A DNA stretch of 64,000 nucleotides, taken from NCBI RefSeq assembly GCF_000430885.1, contig NZ_AUMW01000014.1, forward strand, positions 1 through 64,000, in the 5' to 3' direction. The translations under genes were made by a program, and so were the position numbers. The notes beneath the pieces are model-generated. The model made no database searches. It had not been told where the DNA came from and saw only the letters and a program-made list of their open reading frames with translations. This DNA is from Desulfotruncus alcoholivorax DSM 16058. Its GTDB lineage: Bacteria > Bacillota > Desulfotomaculia > Desulfotomaculales > Desulfallaceae. How positions within the stretch are numbered: position 1 is the first letter of the stretch; each line of letters opens with the position of its first letter. Positions 8,026 through 15,449 of the stretch are shown in pieces.

Positions 8026-8793
8026 TTAAGTATGGCTTTTTCTTCGATATAAATAATATAAGCCTAAAACTCCGGTTATGATCAGCACTATACTAACCAG
8101 TTGTGCTACCCGTATTGGACCCAGCATCAAGCTGTCGGTGCGCATTGCTTCAATCCAGAACCGTCCTGCAGAATAAAGGATCAGGTACAGCAGTGCTATT
8201 TCACCCTGAGCCTTTTTCCTGGGCCAGTGCCACATCAGAAATAGAAAAACTAGAAAGTCCCACATTGATTCATAAAGGAAGGTAGGGTGATAATAACTCC
8301 CGTTAATATACATTTGGTTTTTAATAAAAGCAGGAAAATGGTTAATAAACTGTTCTGTTACCGGCCCCCCGTGAGCCTCCTGGTTGATAAAATTGCCCCA
8401 TCTTCCGATGGCCTGTCCCAGGATTAAGCTTGGTGCCATAATGTCTGCAATTTTCCAGATGGGAAGGTCGTACCGGCGAACATAATAAAGCCCGGCCAGC
8501 AAACCTCCTATGATACCGCCATGGATGGCCAGGCCTCCGTGCCAGATGGCCAATGCGTCAAGGGGATTACTGCGGTAGTTGTTCCAGGCAAAAATTACAT
8601 AGTACATGCGCGCTCCAATAATTGAAGCCGGAATGATTAAAGTAACCATGTTAAGTATATGGTTGGGGTCGATATGATTGCGCTCAGCCCTGCGATAGGC
8701 CAGGTAAATGCCTATTACAAAGGCGGAGGCCATAATAATTCCGTACCATCTCACGTGCAAAGGACCAATATTTACAGCAATGGGATCAATCAT
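8026..8793 (-). CDS. lgt: prolipoprotein diacylglyceryl transferase
   Basis: An integral membrane enzyme of 255 residues that moves diacylglycerol from phosphatidylglycerol to the lipobox Cys of prolipoproteins. Several membrane segments are visible, with the family motifs HGGLAIHGG and GQAIGRWGNFINQEAHGG (Lgt signature). The open frame extends to 8925, but GGAGG at 8801-8805 is 7 bases from the ATG at 8793 (MIDPIAVNIGP), the usual Lgt N-terminus. The ATG at 8799 would be only one base from the SD. ThiY in this window carries a lipobox and is a likely client. It stands alone, divergent from the next small gene. Confidence 0.95.
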   Translation of the reverse strand: MIDPIAVNIGPLHVRWYGIIMASAFVIGIYLAYRRAERNHIDPNHILNMVTLIIPASIIGARMYYVIFAWNNYRSNPLDALAIWHGGLAIHGGIIGGLLAGLYYVRRYDLPIWKIADIMAPSLILGQAIGRWGNFINQEAHGGPVTEQFINHFPAFIKNQMYINGSYYHPTFLYESMWDFLVFLFLMWHWPRKKAQGEIALLYLILYSAGRFWIEAMRTDSLMLGPIRVAQLVSIVLIITGVLGLYYLYRRKSHT

Positions 8794-8948
8794 GTGCATA
8801 CCTCCAGTAGTTTTATACTGATGTATTTTATCATACCGGAGGATAAAAATGCTATTCACCTGAAATGAGCGATTATTTTTATTATCCCGACCCCTTAAAG
8901 GTATAATTATAGTTTTTTTTGTCATACTGACTGAAGAAAGGAGGGATT

Positions 8949-9083
8949 ATGGTGAACAAAGACAAGGACAAATTTAAGAAGAAGGGTACCCCGGGCAGTT
9001 TCAGTTACGAATTTGCCAAGCCACTGACTAAAGAAACGAACCCTAACGTTAAACCAAATAAAAAGCCTGAAATAAGCGAATAA
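8949..9083 (+). CDS. small hydrophilic protein, 44 residues
   Basis: A short gene with a strong ribosome-binding site (AAAGGAGGG) just before ATG 8949 and its own terminator 14 bases after the stop. The product begins MVNKDKDKFKKKGTPGSFSY and is Lys-rich and Pro-containing, with no membrane segment, Cys or recognisable domain. Being an isolated unit with well-formed start and terminator supports a real gene. Function unknown; the composition could suit a small acid-soluble or stress protein, but nothing shows this. Confidence 0.65.
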   Translation: MVNKDKDKFKKKGTPGSFSYEFAKPLTKETNPNVKPNKKPEISE

Positions 9084-9096
9084 AAGTTAAATTAAA

Positions 9097-9122
9097 GTTC
9101 ACCCGTGAGGGTGAACTTTTTT
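9097..9122 (+). terminator. rho-independent terminator of the 44-residue gene
   Basis: GTTCACCC - GTGA - GGGTGAAC makes a perfect 8-bp stem with a 4-base loop, followed by six T. Confidence 0.9.
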
Positions 9123-9160
9123 GCACGCACGCTGTCCGGTGAGAAGTTATAAAAAACCTG

Positions 9161-10192
9161 TCAGGTTGTCGCTGGTCTTAGAGTTTTACCTGCCGCCAGT
9201 TTTTCCAGTTCGGCCAGTTTTTCTGCCGGGCCGCACACAATTAGTATGTCCCAGGGCAGCAGCATTTCATCGGGACGCGGGTTGACCAGTGTTTCTTCGT
9301 CTCTTTTAATGGCCAGCAGCAGGGCGTTAAATCTTTCCCTGAGCCCGGAATCCTTTAGCGGCAGGTTGGCTAAGGCAGAGTTTTCGGCTAATATTAATTC
9401 TTCCAGCTCCAGGTTTATTTCCCTTGTTTCAACCAGTGTTTGAACGTAGGCAACGCTTGCGGGTTTTATGGCTGAGAGGGCCATTCGGTTACCTGCCATG
9501 GCCGAGGGGCAAATTACCGTGTCTGCACCAGCCCGGCTTATTTTTTTAATATTTTCCGGTCTGTTGGCCCTGGTAATGATGCGAATGCCGGGATTAAAGT
9601 TTTTGGCGGATATCGTAACAAACAGGTTGCTCGCGTCATCGGGCAGGGTGACTATTATTCCCTGGGCGTGTTCCACACGGGCTAATTCCATGAGTTTGTC
9701 CTCGGTGGCATCGCCTGCCAGGAACAGGACCCCCATTTCGCGTAACTCTTCCAGCCTTGATTCGTCTTTTTCTATCACAACAAACGGGGTGTTGTAGTTC
9801 AACAGCTCAAGCACGACCTCGTGACCTACCCGGCCGGCACCGCAGACTACGATGTGGTTTTTAAGGGTATTGATTTTGTTTAGCATTTTTCTTTTCCCCC
9901 ATAAATCAACCAGTTGACCTTCAACCAAGCCAGAAAAAATATTACTCAACACATATGTAAACAACCATACCCCGCTGACGACCAGAAGCAAGGCAATTGC
10001 CCGTCCGGCCGGAGATTTGGGCACAACATCCCCGAACCCGACGGTGGTTATAGTTATCACAGTCAGCCAAATGGCATCCATGAAACTGAAACCTTCCAAT
10101 TTCATAAATGCAAAACTGCCACCCAGGATGACGGCGATTAAAGCCACCAGCGCTATCAATATGGCTTTGTATGATGAAGTCACTGACAACAC
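9161..10192 (-). CDS. potassium channel with RCK (TrkA-N/TrkA-C) domains
   Basis: A 343-residue two-helix K+ channel of the MthK/Kch type. An N-terminal membrane helix (residues 9-31), pore helix and selectivity filter TVGFGD (residues 50-55; Phe instead of the commoner Tyr) and a second helix (65-88) form the pore module. The cytoplasmic part begins with a Rossmann motif VVCGAGRVGHEV near residue 115, the RCK-N domain, and ends in a TrkA-C type ligand domain. Such channels open on ion or nucleotide binding to the RCK ring. The start is ATG 10192. It lies 32 bases downstream of spoIIP on the same strand; whether they are co-transcribed is unclear. A separate Trk uptake pair lies at 33842-36634. 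Confidence 0.9.
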   Translation of the reverse strand: MLSVTSSYKAILIALVALIAVILGGSFAFMKLEGFSFMDAIWLTVITITTVGFGDVVPKSPAGRAIALLLVVSGVWLFTYVLSNIFSGLVEGQLVDLWGKRKMLNKINTLKNHIVVCGAGRVGHEVVLELLNYNTPFVVIEKDESRLEELREMGVLFLAGDATEDKLMELARVEHAQGIIVTLPDDASNLFVTISAKNFNPGIRIITRANRPENIKKISRAGADTVICPSAMAGNRMALSAIKPASVAYVQTLVETREINLELEELILAENSALANLPLKDSGLRERFNALLLAIKRDEETLVNPRPDEMLLPWDILIVCGPAEKLAELEKLAAGKTLRPATT

Positions 10193-10224
10193 CTCAAGAT
10201 AGAATTATATCATAATGATAATAT

Positions 10225-11439
10225 TTATCTAATTTTCTTTTTCTCGGAATATTGCCTTACATAATCCCGGGATTTTTCAAATGCTCTTCGGGATACACGC
10301 GCTGATTTTTCTTTTAAACTACTGGCGCCGGTGTCCAGTGCGTTACCAGCCCTGGCCAGGAATGGTTGTATTTTTTCAACCGGTACCCGGCTGGTAATTC
10401 GCTGTCTGAGTTTATCCAGCTCATCTGAGCCTGCATTGATGGCTACGAAGGCTGCGCCCATTACTAAAACCAGCATGATGATAAATGCAGCTGTCTTTAG
10501 CGGTGCCCGGTCTGCCCCTGTGGGTTGGACCGGATGAACGGGTTTATTTATCAGTCCCATCATTTTGGGCACAATGCTGGCAAACAGAGCTATGCCATCT
10601 TCGGCGGTTGATTTATAGTTAGTGTAAGTTCCGGCTTCGATTAGCAGGGCTGTGGGAAGCAGATCCTGGTTGTAATTTCCATGAGCAAGATAAATGCTTT
10701 TTACCAGGCCCGGATACTGCTTGTTGGTGTAAGACATTAATTTTTTGGCAAAGTCAAGATTGGCGTGCATTTTGGGGTTTTGCCTGCCAACGATGATTTG
10801 CAGCTGGCTGATATTAATACCCTTAATATTTTCACGGTAGACATTGGGGTCATCCACCCCGTCACGGTGGATATCGAACATGGCTGCCGGGTTATATTTA
10901 AGCAATTTAACTGCGGTTCGCCGGGAACGCATATAAGCGTTAGCATCATGGGGATCATGGGGTGTTTTGTCCCACCTTGTATTGATATGGATAGCTTCAA
11001 GCTTTTGATTAAACCTTCCCCCAACCTGATAGATCCCCCCGTGGTAGGGAATGGAGGCCCGGCCGTCCGATGGTAGATAAGATTCATCGGTATGGGTGTG
11101 GTAGATGGCAATAGGACCCCTAAACTGTACCTGTGTGGAAACAGGTACAGCTTCAAGGTTGGAGAAATATTCGTTTAATCCAAGCAGTGCCTTATCCTTG
11201 CCCATTGAAACCGCGCGGTAGATTGTGCCCTTGTGATCCTTAACCCGGTAGTGACGCCCGTCGGGAAAGAAAATTTCATCGCCGTTATATGGCCGCCGTG
11301 AAGTAATTGCCAGTAATTGGCCACCAATCATTATTTTATAATTGCGGCCGGGAATATGAGAATCATCGGAGTAATTTCCCGCCGTGGTCGAGGCCGGCCA
11401 AAGCATCAGGGCAGCCAGTAAAAATATAAAGAAGCGCAT
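10225..11439 (-). CDS. spoIIP: stage II sporulation protein P (peptidoglycan amidase/endopeptidase)
   Basis: A 404-residue envelope protein; B. subtilis SpoIIP is of similar size. In sporulation SpoIIP works with SpoIID and SpoIIM to thin septal peptidoglycan and drive engulfment. A signal-type segment covers residues 1-20, the active-site block IYHTHTDESY lies at about 112-121, a second His-containing block reads FDIHRDGVDD, and LLIEAGTYTN follows. Unlike B. subtilis SpoIIP, a membrane segment (IIMLVLVMGAAFVAI) lies near the C-terminus, followed by a basic amphipathic tail. The start ATG at 11439 is followed directly by the signal segment. It supports an endospore-forming host. Confidence 0.85.
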   Translation of the reverse strand: MRFFIFLLAALMLWPASTTAGNYSDDSHIPGRNYKIMIGGQLLAITSRRPYNGDEIFFPDGRHYRVKDHKGTIYRAVSMGKDKALLGLNEYFSNLEAVPVSTQVQFRGPIAIYHTHTDESYLPSDGRASIPYHGGIYQVGGRFNQKLEAIHINTRWDKTPHDPHDANAYMRSRRTAVKLLKYNPAAMFDIHRDGVDDPNVYRENIKGINISQLQIIVGRQNPKMHANLDFAKKLMSYTNKQYPGLVKSIYLAHGNYNQDLLPTALLIEAGTYTNYKSTAEDGIALFASIVPKMMGLINKPVHPVQPTGADRAPLKTAAFIIMLVLVMGAAFVAINAGSDELDKLRQRITSRVPVEKIQPFLARAGNALDTGASSLKEKSARVSRRAFEKSRDYVRQYSEKKKIR

Positions 11440-11503
11440 TTTTCGCCACCAGCCTTTTTCTGTTTAGTGTTACCTGCTTGGCGGCGAGTTATTTTAGAAA
11501 ACT

Positions 11504-11531
11504 AAAAAAAGCGCATGAACGTGCTTTTTTT
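11504..11531 (-). terminator. terminator downstream of the DUF1294 gene
   Basis: AAAAAAAGCGC and GTGCTTTTTTT pair around ATGAAC with one G-T wobble. The T run on the minus strand suits termination of the DUF1294 transcript before spoIIP, so spoIIP has its own promoter. The hairpin could also act on the other strand. Confidence 0.6.
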
Positions 11532-11564
11532 AAAAACCCATGCTGATCCTCCCGTTCCATGAAA

Positions 11565-11834
11565 TTACATAAAGTAGTAATAATATGCCATCAATAATTG
11601 TACCAGCAAAATTGCCGGCAAGCCCAGGGTGAATGTACGATGGCGGGTTTTATGCCTAAAAAACCGCATTCCAGCCAGTGCTCCCGGCGCTCCCCCGGCC
11701 AGCGCCAGGGCGAAAAGGGTTTTTTCAGGGATGCGCCGCCTGCCGTTGTGGGCCCGGCGTTTGTCCAGTCCAAACAGGAGAAAAGTAATTAAGTTGACAG
11801 TCAGAATATATGTTGCAAACAAGCAAATCACCAC
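11565..11834 (-). CDS. DUF1294 small membrane protein
   Basis: An 89-residue protein matching the DUF1294 family in length and layout: an N-terminal membrane helix (YILTVNLITFLLFGLDKRRA), a basic loop with GRRRIPEKTL, a Gly/Ala-rich segment (LALAGGAPGALAGMRFFRHK) and a C-terminal helix. The DKRRA...RIPE and GG.PGA...FRHKT.. blocks are the family hallmark. Function unknown. It is transcribed away from trpE, whose promoter lies 20 bases upstream of its start. Confidence 0.85.
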   Translation of the reverse strand: MVICLFATYILTVNLITFLLFGLDKRRAHNGRRRIPEKTLFALALAGGAPGALAGMRFFRHKTRHRTFTLGLPAILLVQLLMAYYYYFM

Positions 11835-11853
11835 CAGTTCTAAAGATTTGGGG

Positions 11854-11882
11854 TTGACTTCCCGTACTCTAGTTTATAATAT
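11854..11882 (+). promoter_or_regulatory. sigma-A promoter candidate of trpE
   Basis: TTGACT at 11854-11859 is followed by TATAAT at 11875 (15-base spacer) or TAATAT at 11877 (17-base spacer). It lies in the divergent region between the DUF1294 gene and trpE and is the only strong promoter-like pair before the TRAP-type leader. Confidence 0.6.
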
Positions 11883-11886
11883 TTAA

Positions 11887-12015
11887 GGAAAGGGGACACA
11901 CCTCCTCTTTTGGGTAAAAATTTGGGGTCGGAGGAATGTCCCCAACGTATGAAAGGGGACACACCTCCTTTTTGGGGTCAAAATTTTGGGGTCGGAGGAA
12001 TGTCCCCAACGTATG
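11887..12015 (+). repeat. tandem pair of a dispersed palindromic repeat in the trpE leader
   Basis: Two copies about 63 bases apart, each of the form AAAGGGGACACACCTCC, a GGGGTC-containing middle, GGAGGAATGTCCCC, AACGTATG. The two arms of each copy pair imperfectly as a long hairpin. Related copies lie at 23146, 25440 and 32146. They sit between the trpE promoter and the (G/T)AG leader, so they would be transcribed. Confidence 0.85.
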
Positions 12016-12025
12016 TGTAAGTGCA

Positions 12026-12083
12026 TAGGAAAAAGAGTTGAGTTTAGCTGAGGAGAGTTTTTTGAGCTTAGGTGAGTATGTAG
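12026..12083 (+). promoter_or_regulatory. TRAP-type binding site in the trpE leader
   Basis: A run of GAG/TAG triplets mostly five bases apart: 12035, 12040, 12045, 12050, 12055, then 12064, 12069, 12074, with TAG at 12081 and another at 12026. B. subtilis TRAP (mtrB product) binds about eleven (G/U)AG repeats with 2-3 base spacers in the trp leader. The last repeats overlap TGAGTA (12073-12078), which can pair with TACTCA (12097-12102) as antiterminator. mtrB is not in this window. Confidence 0.8.
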
Positions 12084-12093
12084 CGTTTATTAA

Positions 12094-12127
12094 CGGTACT
12101 CATTTGAGTGCTGTTTTTTATTTTTCT
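12094..12127 (+). terminator. trpE attenuator (rho-independent terminator)
   Basis: CGGTACTC (12094-12101) pairs with GAGTGCTG (12106-12113) across ATTT, with wobbles, followed by T-rich TTTTTTATTTTT. TACTCA within it is the partner of the upstream antiterminator strand, so the two structures exclude each other. This is the layout of TRAP-controlled attenuation. It ends 15 bases before the trpE start. Confidence 0.8.
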
Positions 12128-12142
12128 TAGGGAGATGTTAAT

Positions 12143-13594
12143 ATGGTTTACCCTGAATTGAATGAATATCACGAGCTAAGCCGGAATTACAACCTGATTC
12201 CCGTGTATACCGAAAAAGTGATGGATACTGAAACACCCATTACCCTGTTTTTGAAATTATCGGGTAATGGTCCCTGTTGTTTGCTGGAAAGTGTCGAAGG
12301 TGGAAGCCATTTGGGCAGGTATTCCTTTATAGCCATGGACCCGTTGGTGACGTTTTGCTCCAAAAACGGCAAGGGGGAAGCAGCTTTCCAAGATGGGTCT
12401 GTGGTTGCCGATGGCCCGCCTCTAGAGGCATTAACAGAATTACTTGGCCATTACCGGGTACCCCTGATTAAAACTTTACCCAGGTTTTACGGCGGGGCGG
12501 TGGGCTATCTTGCATACGATGCCGTTAGGTTTATTGAAAAACTTCCGGGTACTCCCGCCGATAAGCTGGAACTGCCGGACTGCATGCAATTTGTGCCCGG
12601 CACAGTGGTTATTTATGACCATGTCCGGCATACCGTCACCTTTGTTGTCAATATGCCGGTGGACGCGCAAAATCCGGCCGCTTCATACAGCCGGGCAATT
12701 GATAAACTAGAGGAAATCGACCAAAAGTTACTTGACCCCCTGCCTGCACCCAAAGAGTTTACTTTAAACGGCGCAGTGAAGGTTGACCTGCCGGATGAGG
12801 CTTTGACCCGGCGGATAGGACGTGCTTTGGAGTATATCCGAGCCGGCGATATTATCCAGGTTGTGCTTTCCCGCCGCTACTCAGTAGGTTTTAAAGGCGA
12901 TGCTTTTGCCGTTTACAGGCGGCTAAGAAGCGTAAACCCGTCCCCCTATATGTTCTACTTTAATTTTGGCGAGATTAAAATTGTGGGATCTTCACCGGAA
13001 ATGCTAATACGGGCGGAAAACGGGGTTGTGACCACCTGTCCTATTGCGGGTACACGCCCCAGGGGCAAAACTCCGGAGGAAGACAGCCGCCTGGCGGCTG
13101 AATTGCTTGAAGACGAAAAAGAGAGGGCCGAGCACCTGATGCTGGTTGACCTGGGGCGCAATGATCTGGGGCGGGTGTGTCTGCCCGGCAGTGTCAAAGT
13201 GCCCCGTTTTATGGATATAGAGTATTTCTCCCATGTTATGCATATTGTTTCCCGGGTGGAGGGCGTTCCGAAACCCGGGGTTGGCGCCCTGGACGCGCTT
13301 AAAGCGTGTTTCCCGGCCGGCACGGTGAGCGGCGCGCCCAAGGTCAGGGCAATGGAGATAATTGACGAGCTTGAGCCAACCCGGCGCGGGATTTACGCCG
13401 GGTCCGCGGGTTACCTGGGGTTCAACGGAAACCTTGATACCGCCATTGCTATCCGGACGCTGGTGATTAAAGACGACACAGCTTATATCCAGGCCGGTGC
13501 CGGAATTGTGGCCGATTCCAATCCCCGGAGCGAGTGCGAGGAAATGGCCCGCAAAGCAGACGCCATGTTCAAAACTCTGGGCCTGGAAAATTGA
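12143..13594 (+). CDS. trpE: anthranilate synthase component I
   Basis: A 483-residue enzyme that converts chorismate to anthranilate with ammonia delivered by TrpG, the first step of tryptophan synthesis. The N-terminal regulatory block LLES (residues 47-50) is the Trp feedback motif. The chorismate-binding domain shows VVLSRRYS, SPEMLIR, PIAGTRPRG, DLGRNDLGRV and FPAGTVSGAPKVRAMEIIDE. Length is normal. Start: ATG 12143 with SD AGGGAG. A promoter, a second TRAP-type leader and an attenuator lie between trpE and trpG, so the two halves of the enzyme are controlled by related but separate switches. Confidence 0.97.
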   Translation: MVYPELNEYHELSRNYNLIPVYTEKVMDTETPITLFLKLSGNGPCCLLESVEGGSHLGRYSFIAMDPLVTFCSKNGKGEAAFQDGSVVADGPPLEALTELLGHYRVPLIKTLPRFYGGAVGYLAYDAVRFIEKLPGTPADKLELPDCMQFVPGTVVIYDHVRHTVTFVVNMPVDAQNPAASYSRAIDKLEEIDQKLLDPLPAPKEFTLNGAVKVDLPDEALTRRIGRALEYIRAGDIIQVVLSRRYSVGFKGDAFAVYRRLRSVNPSPYMFYFNFGEIKIVGSSPEMLIRAENGVVTTCPIAGTRPRGKTPEEDSRLAAELLEDEKERAEHLMLVDLGRNDLGRVCLPGSVKVPRFMDIEYFSHVMHIVSRVEGVPKPGVGALDALKACFPAGTVSGAPKVRAMEIIDELEPTRRGIYAGSAGYLGFNGNLDTAIAIRTLVIKDDTAYIQAGAGIVADSNPRSECEEMARKADAMFKTLGLEN

Positions 13595-13604
13595 AAAAAA
13601 GCCA

Positions 13605-13633
13605 TTGACAGTAGCTGTTAACAGTAGTAAATT
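13605..13633 (+). promoter_or_regulatory. sigma-A promoter candidate of trpGDCFBA
   Basis: TTGACA at 13605-13610, a 17-base spacer, then TAAATT at 13628-13633. It begins 10 bases after the trpE stop and sits just upstream of the second (G/T)AG leader, so initiation here would place that leader at the 5' end of the message. Confidence 0.75.
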
Positions 13634-13660
13634 AATTTAATAAGTGAATATTTTTTATGA

Positions 13661-13713
13661 GAGTTTAGTTGAGTTTAGTTGAGTTTTTTAATATTGAGAG
13701 GAGCTGAGATGAG
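13661..13713 (+). promoter_or_regulatory. TRAP-type binding site in the trpG leader
   Basis: GAG or TAG triplets occur at 13661, 13666, 13671, 13676, 13681, then 13696, 13701, 13706 and 13711, all in strict 5-base register. The two missing slots (13686 and 13691) make exactly eleven positions, matching the eleven subunits known for Bacillus TRAP. The last repeats overlap the 5' arm of an antiterminator: ATGAG 13709-13713 with CTCAT 13741-13745, and CCGGC 13720-13724 with GCCGG 13734-13738. Confidence 0.85.
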
Positions 13714-13732
13714 TGCAGACCGGCGTGTATAA

Positions 13733-13770
13733 AGCCGGCGCTCATTCATTTGAGTGCCGGCTTTTTATTT
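13733..13770 (+). terminator. trpG attenuator (rho-independent terminator)
   Basis: AGCCGGCGCTCA pairs with TGAGTGCCGGCT over a 6-base loop (12 bp, one G-T), followed by TTTTATTT. Its 5' arm is also the 3' arm of the antiterminator. It ends about 24 bases before the trpG start. Confidence 0.9.
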
Positions 13771-13793
13771 GTCCGTAAAAGGGGTGACCTGCG

Positions 13794-14363
13794 TTGCTGC
13801 TGATGATTGACAACTATGATTCGTTTACTTACAACCTGGTGCAATATCTTTCCCTGCTGGGTGAGGATGTTCTGGTTAAGCGCAATAATATGGTTACCGT
13901 CCCGGAAATTATGGAGCTTGCCCCGGGTTACATGGTACTTTCACCGGGACCGGGCATCCCGGATGAGGCAGGGATTATGCTGCAGGCAATTCAACAGTAT
14001 GCCGGTAAAATGCCTATCCTGGGGGTTTGTCTGGGGCTGCAAGCCATCGGGCGGGCCTTTGGCGGCAGAATCGTCAAGGCCAGGGTACCCATGCACGGCA
14101 AAATTTCCTTAATTTATCACGATGGCCAATCAATTTTTGCCGGATTGCCGTCTCCCTTTAAAGCGGTCCGCTATCACTCCCTGGTGGTGGAGAGGGAGAC
14201 GCTGCCCCCTGAATTAGAGATCAGCGCCTGGACCGAAGAAGGAGAAATCATGGGCCTGCGCCACCGGCACCTGCCGGTGGAAGGCGTACAATTCCACCCG
14301 GAATCCATGCTCTCCGAATACGGCCTCGATCTCCTCTCCAACTTCCTCAGGGGGTCAGTGTAA
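13794..14363 (+). CDS. trpG: anthranilate synthase component II (glutamine amidotransferase)
   Basis: A 189-residue class I glutamine amidotransferase that feeds ammonia to TrpE, and perhaps also to aminodeoxychorismate synthase as in B. subtilis. The triad is visible: Cys79 in GVCLGLQ, His168 and Glu170 in GVQFHPES. The oxyanion-type block SPGPG lies at residues 50-54. Start: TTG 13794 (MLLMIDNYDSF), 7 bases after GGGGTG; this gives the normal family N-terminus, while ATG 13803 would be too far from the SD. It is preceded by its own promoter and attenuator. The following gene trpD begins 48 bases later. Confidence 0.95.
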   Translation: MLLMIDNYDSFTYNLVQYLSLLGEDVLVKRNNMVTVPEIMELAPGYMVLSPGPGIPDEAGIMLQAIQQYAGKMPILGVCLGLQAIGRAFGGRIVKARVPMHGKISLIYHDGQSIFAGLPSPFKAVRYHSLVVERETLPPELEISAWTEEGEIMGLRHRHLPVEGVQFHPESMLSEYGLDLLSNFLRGSV

Positions 14364-14389
14364 AATTTAAATATCACGATATATTGAAA

Positions 14390-14412
14390 TAGTTTAGAGG
14401 AGCTGAGCGGAG
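14390..14412 (+). promoter_or_regulatory. TRAP-type triplets covering the trpD ribosome-binding site
   Basis: TAG 14390, TAG 14395, GAG 14400, GAG 14405 and GAG 14410 are exactly five bases apart. They cover the Shine-Dalgarno AGAGGAG (14396-14402), and the last one abuts the GTG start at 14412. Only five clear repeats are visible, fewer than a full eleven-subunit ring would use. In B. subtilis TRAP blocks trpG translation in this way; here trpD would be the target. Confidence 0.65.
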
Positions 14413-15449
14413 TGATTAAAGATTTATTAAACAAAGTGGTGGCCGGTGAGAACCTTTCCGAAACCGAAGCCGCCGGAGCGATGGAGCAAATTATGGAGGG
14501 CGGGGCAACGTCGGCCCAAATAGCCGGGCTGTTAACCGCTTTAAAATTGAAAGGTGAGACTATTGATGAAATAACAGGCTTTGCCAGGGTGATGCGCAGT
14601 AAAGCAACGCCTGTTATCAGCTCGCACCCTCTGCTTGTAGACACATGCGGCACCGGAGGGGACGGAGCCAACACGTTTAATATTTCCACCGCTGCGGCGC
14701 TGGTGCTGGCCGGTGCGGGAGTTAAAGTGGCCAAACACGGCAACCGCTCGGTATCAAGCCGCTGCGGCAGTGCCGATGTGCTGGAAGCCCTGGGGGTTAA
14801 CCTGGACCTTACTCCAGATGAAGCAGGCATCTGCCTGGACCGGGTGGGGATTGCGTTTCTTTACGCTCCTTTGCTGCATGGAGCCATGAAGTATGCCGCT
14901 GCGCCGCGCCGGGAGCTGGGGTTTCGCACTGTTTTCAACATTCTGGGACCGCTGACGAACCCGGCCGGCGCCCAGGCCCAGGTGCTGGGCGTTTACAGTC
15001 CAAAGCTGGTGCGTGTGCTGGCAGAAGTACTGGTGCGGCTTGGTGCCAGGCGGGCTTTCGTGGTGCATGGCGCCGGGAGGCTGGATGAGGTTTCACCGGT
15101 GGGTCCTGCACTGGTGTGTGAAGTTCGCGATGGAAGTGTTGATGAATATGAGCTGGACCCGGCGGCTTATGGCTTTGCACCTGCCGGTGCTGACCAGTTG
15201 GCCGGGGGCTCTCCCGAAGAAAATGCCAGGATAATATTGAAGTTGCTGAGAGGCGATAAGGGACCCAAATATGATGCGGTGGTGATGAACGCTGCCCTGG
15301 GTTTGATGGCGGCCGGAGTGGCGAATAATTTCGCCGCCGGGGTCGGTCTGGCGGCCCGCAGCATAGACAGCGGCGCCGCCCTGGCCAAACTGGAGGAAAT
15401 GATCAGATTTACGACGGGCTGCAAGGAAGCCAAGGTTGCGGCGCTATGA
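14412..15449 (+). CDS. trpD: anthranilate phosphoribosyltransferase
   Basis: A 345-residue enzyme joining anthranilate to PRPP. Seen: the PRPP-binding motif DTCGTGGDGANTFNIST near residue 77, KHGNRSVSSRCGSADVLEALG, and the C-terminal block HGAGRLDEVSP. The full family fold is present at normal length. The start is GTG 14412, within the (G/T)AG repeat site. Its stop overlaps the trpC start by four bases (ATGA), so translation of the downstream genes is probably coupled to trpD. Repression of trpD initiation could therefore spread to trpC and trpF. Confidence 0.96.
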   Translation: MIKDLLNKVVAGENLSETEAAGAMEQIMEGGATSAQIAGLLTALKLKGETIDEITGFARVMRSKATPVISSHPLLVDTCGTGGDGANTFNISTAAALVLAGAGVKVAKHGNRSVSSRCGSADVLEALGVNLDLTPDEAGICLDRVGIAFLYAPLLHGAMKYAAAPRRELGFRTVFNILGPLTNPAGAQAQVLGVYSPKLVRVLAEVLVRLGARRAFVVHGAGRLDEVSPVGPALVCEVRDGSVDEYELDPAAYGFAPAGADQLAGGSPEENARIILKLLRGDKGPKYDAVVMNAALGLMAAGVANNFAAGVGLAARSIDSGAALAKLEEMIRFTTGCKEAKVAAL

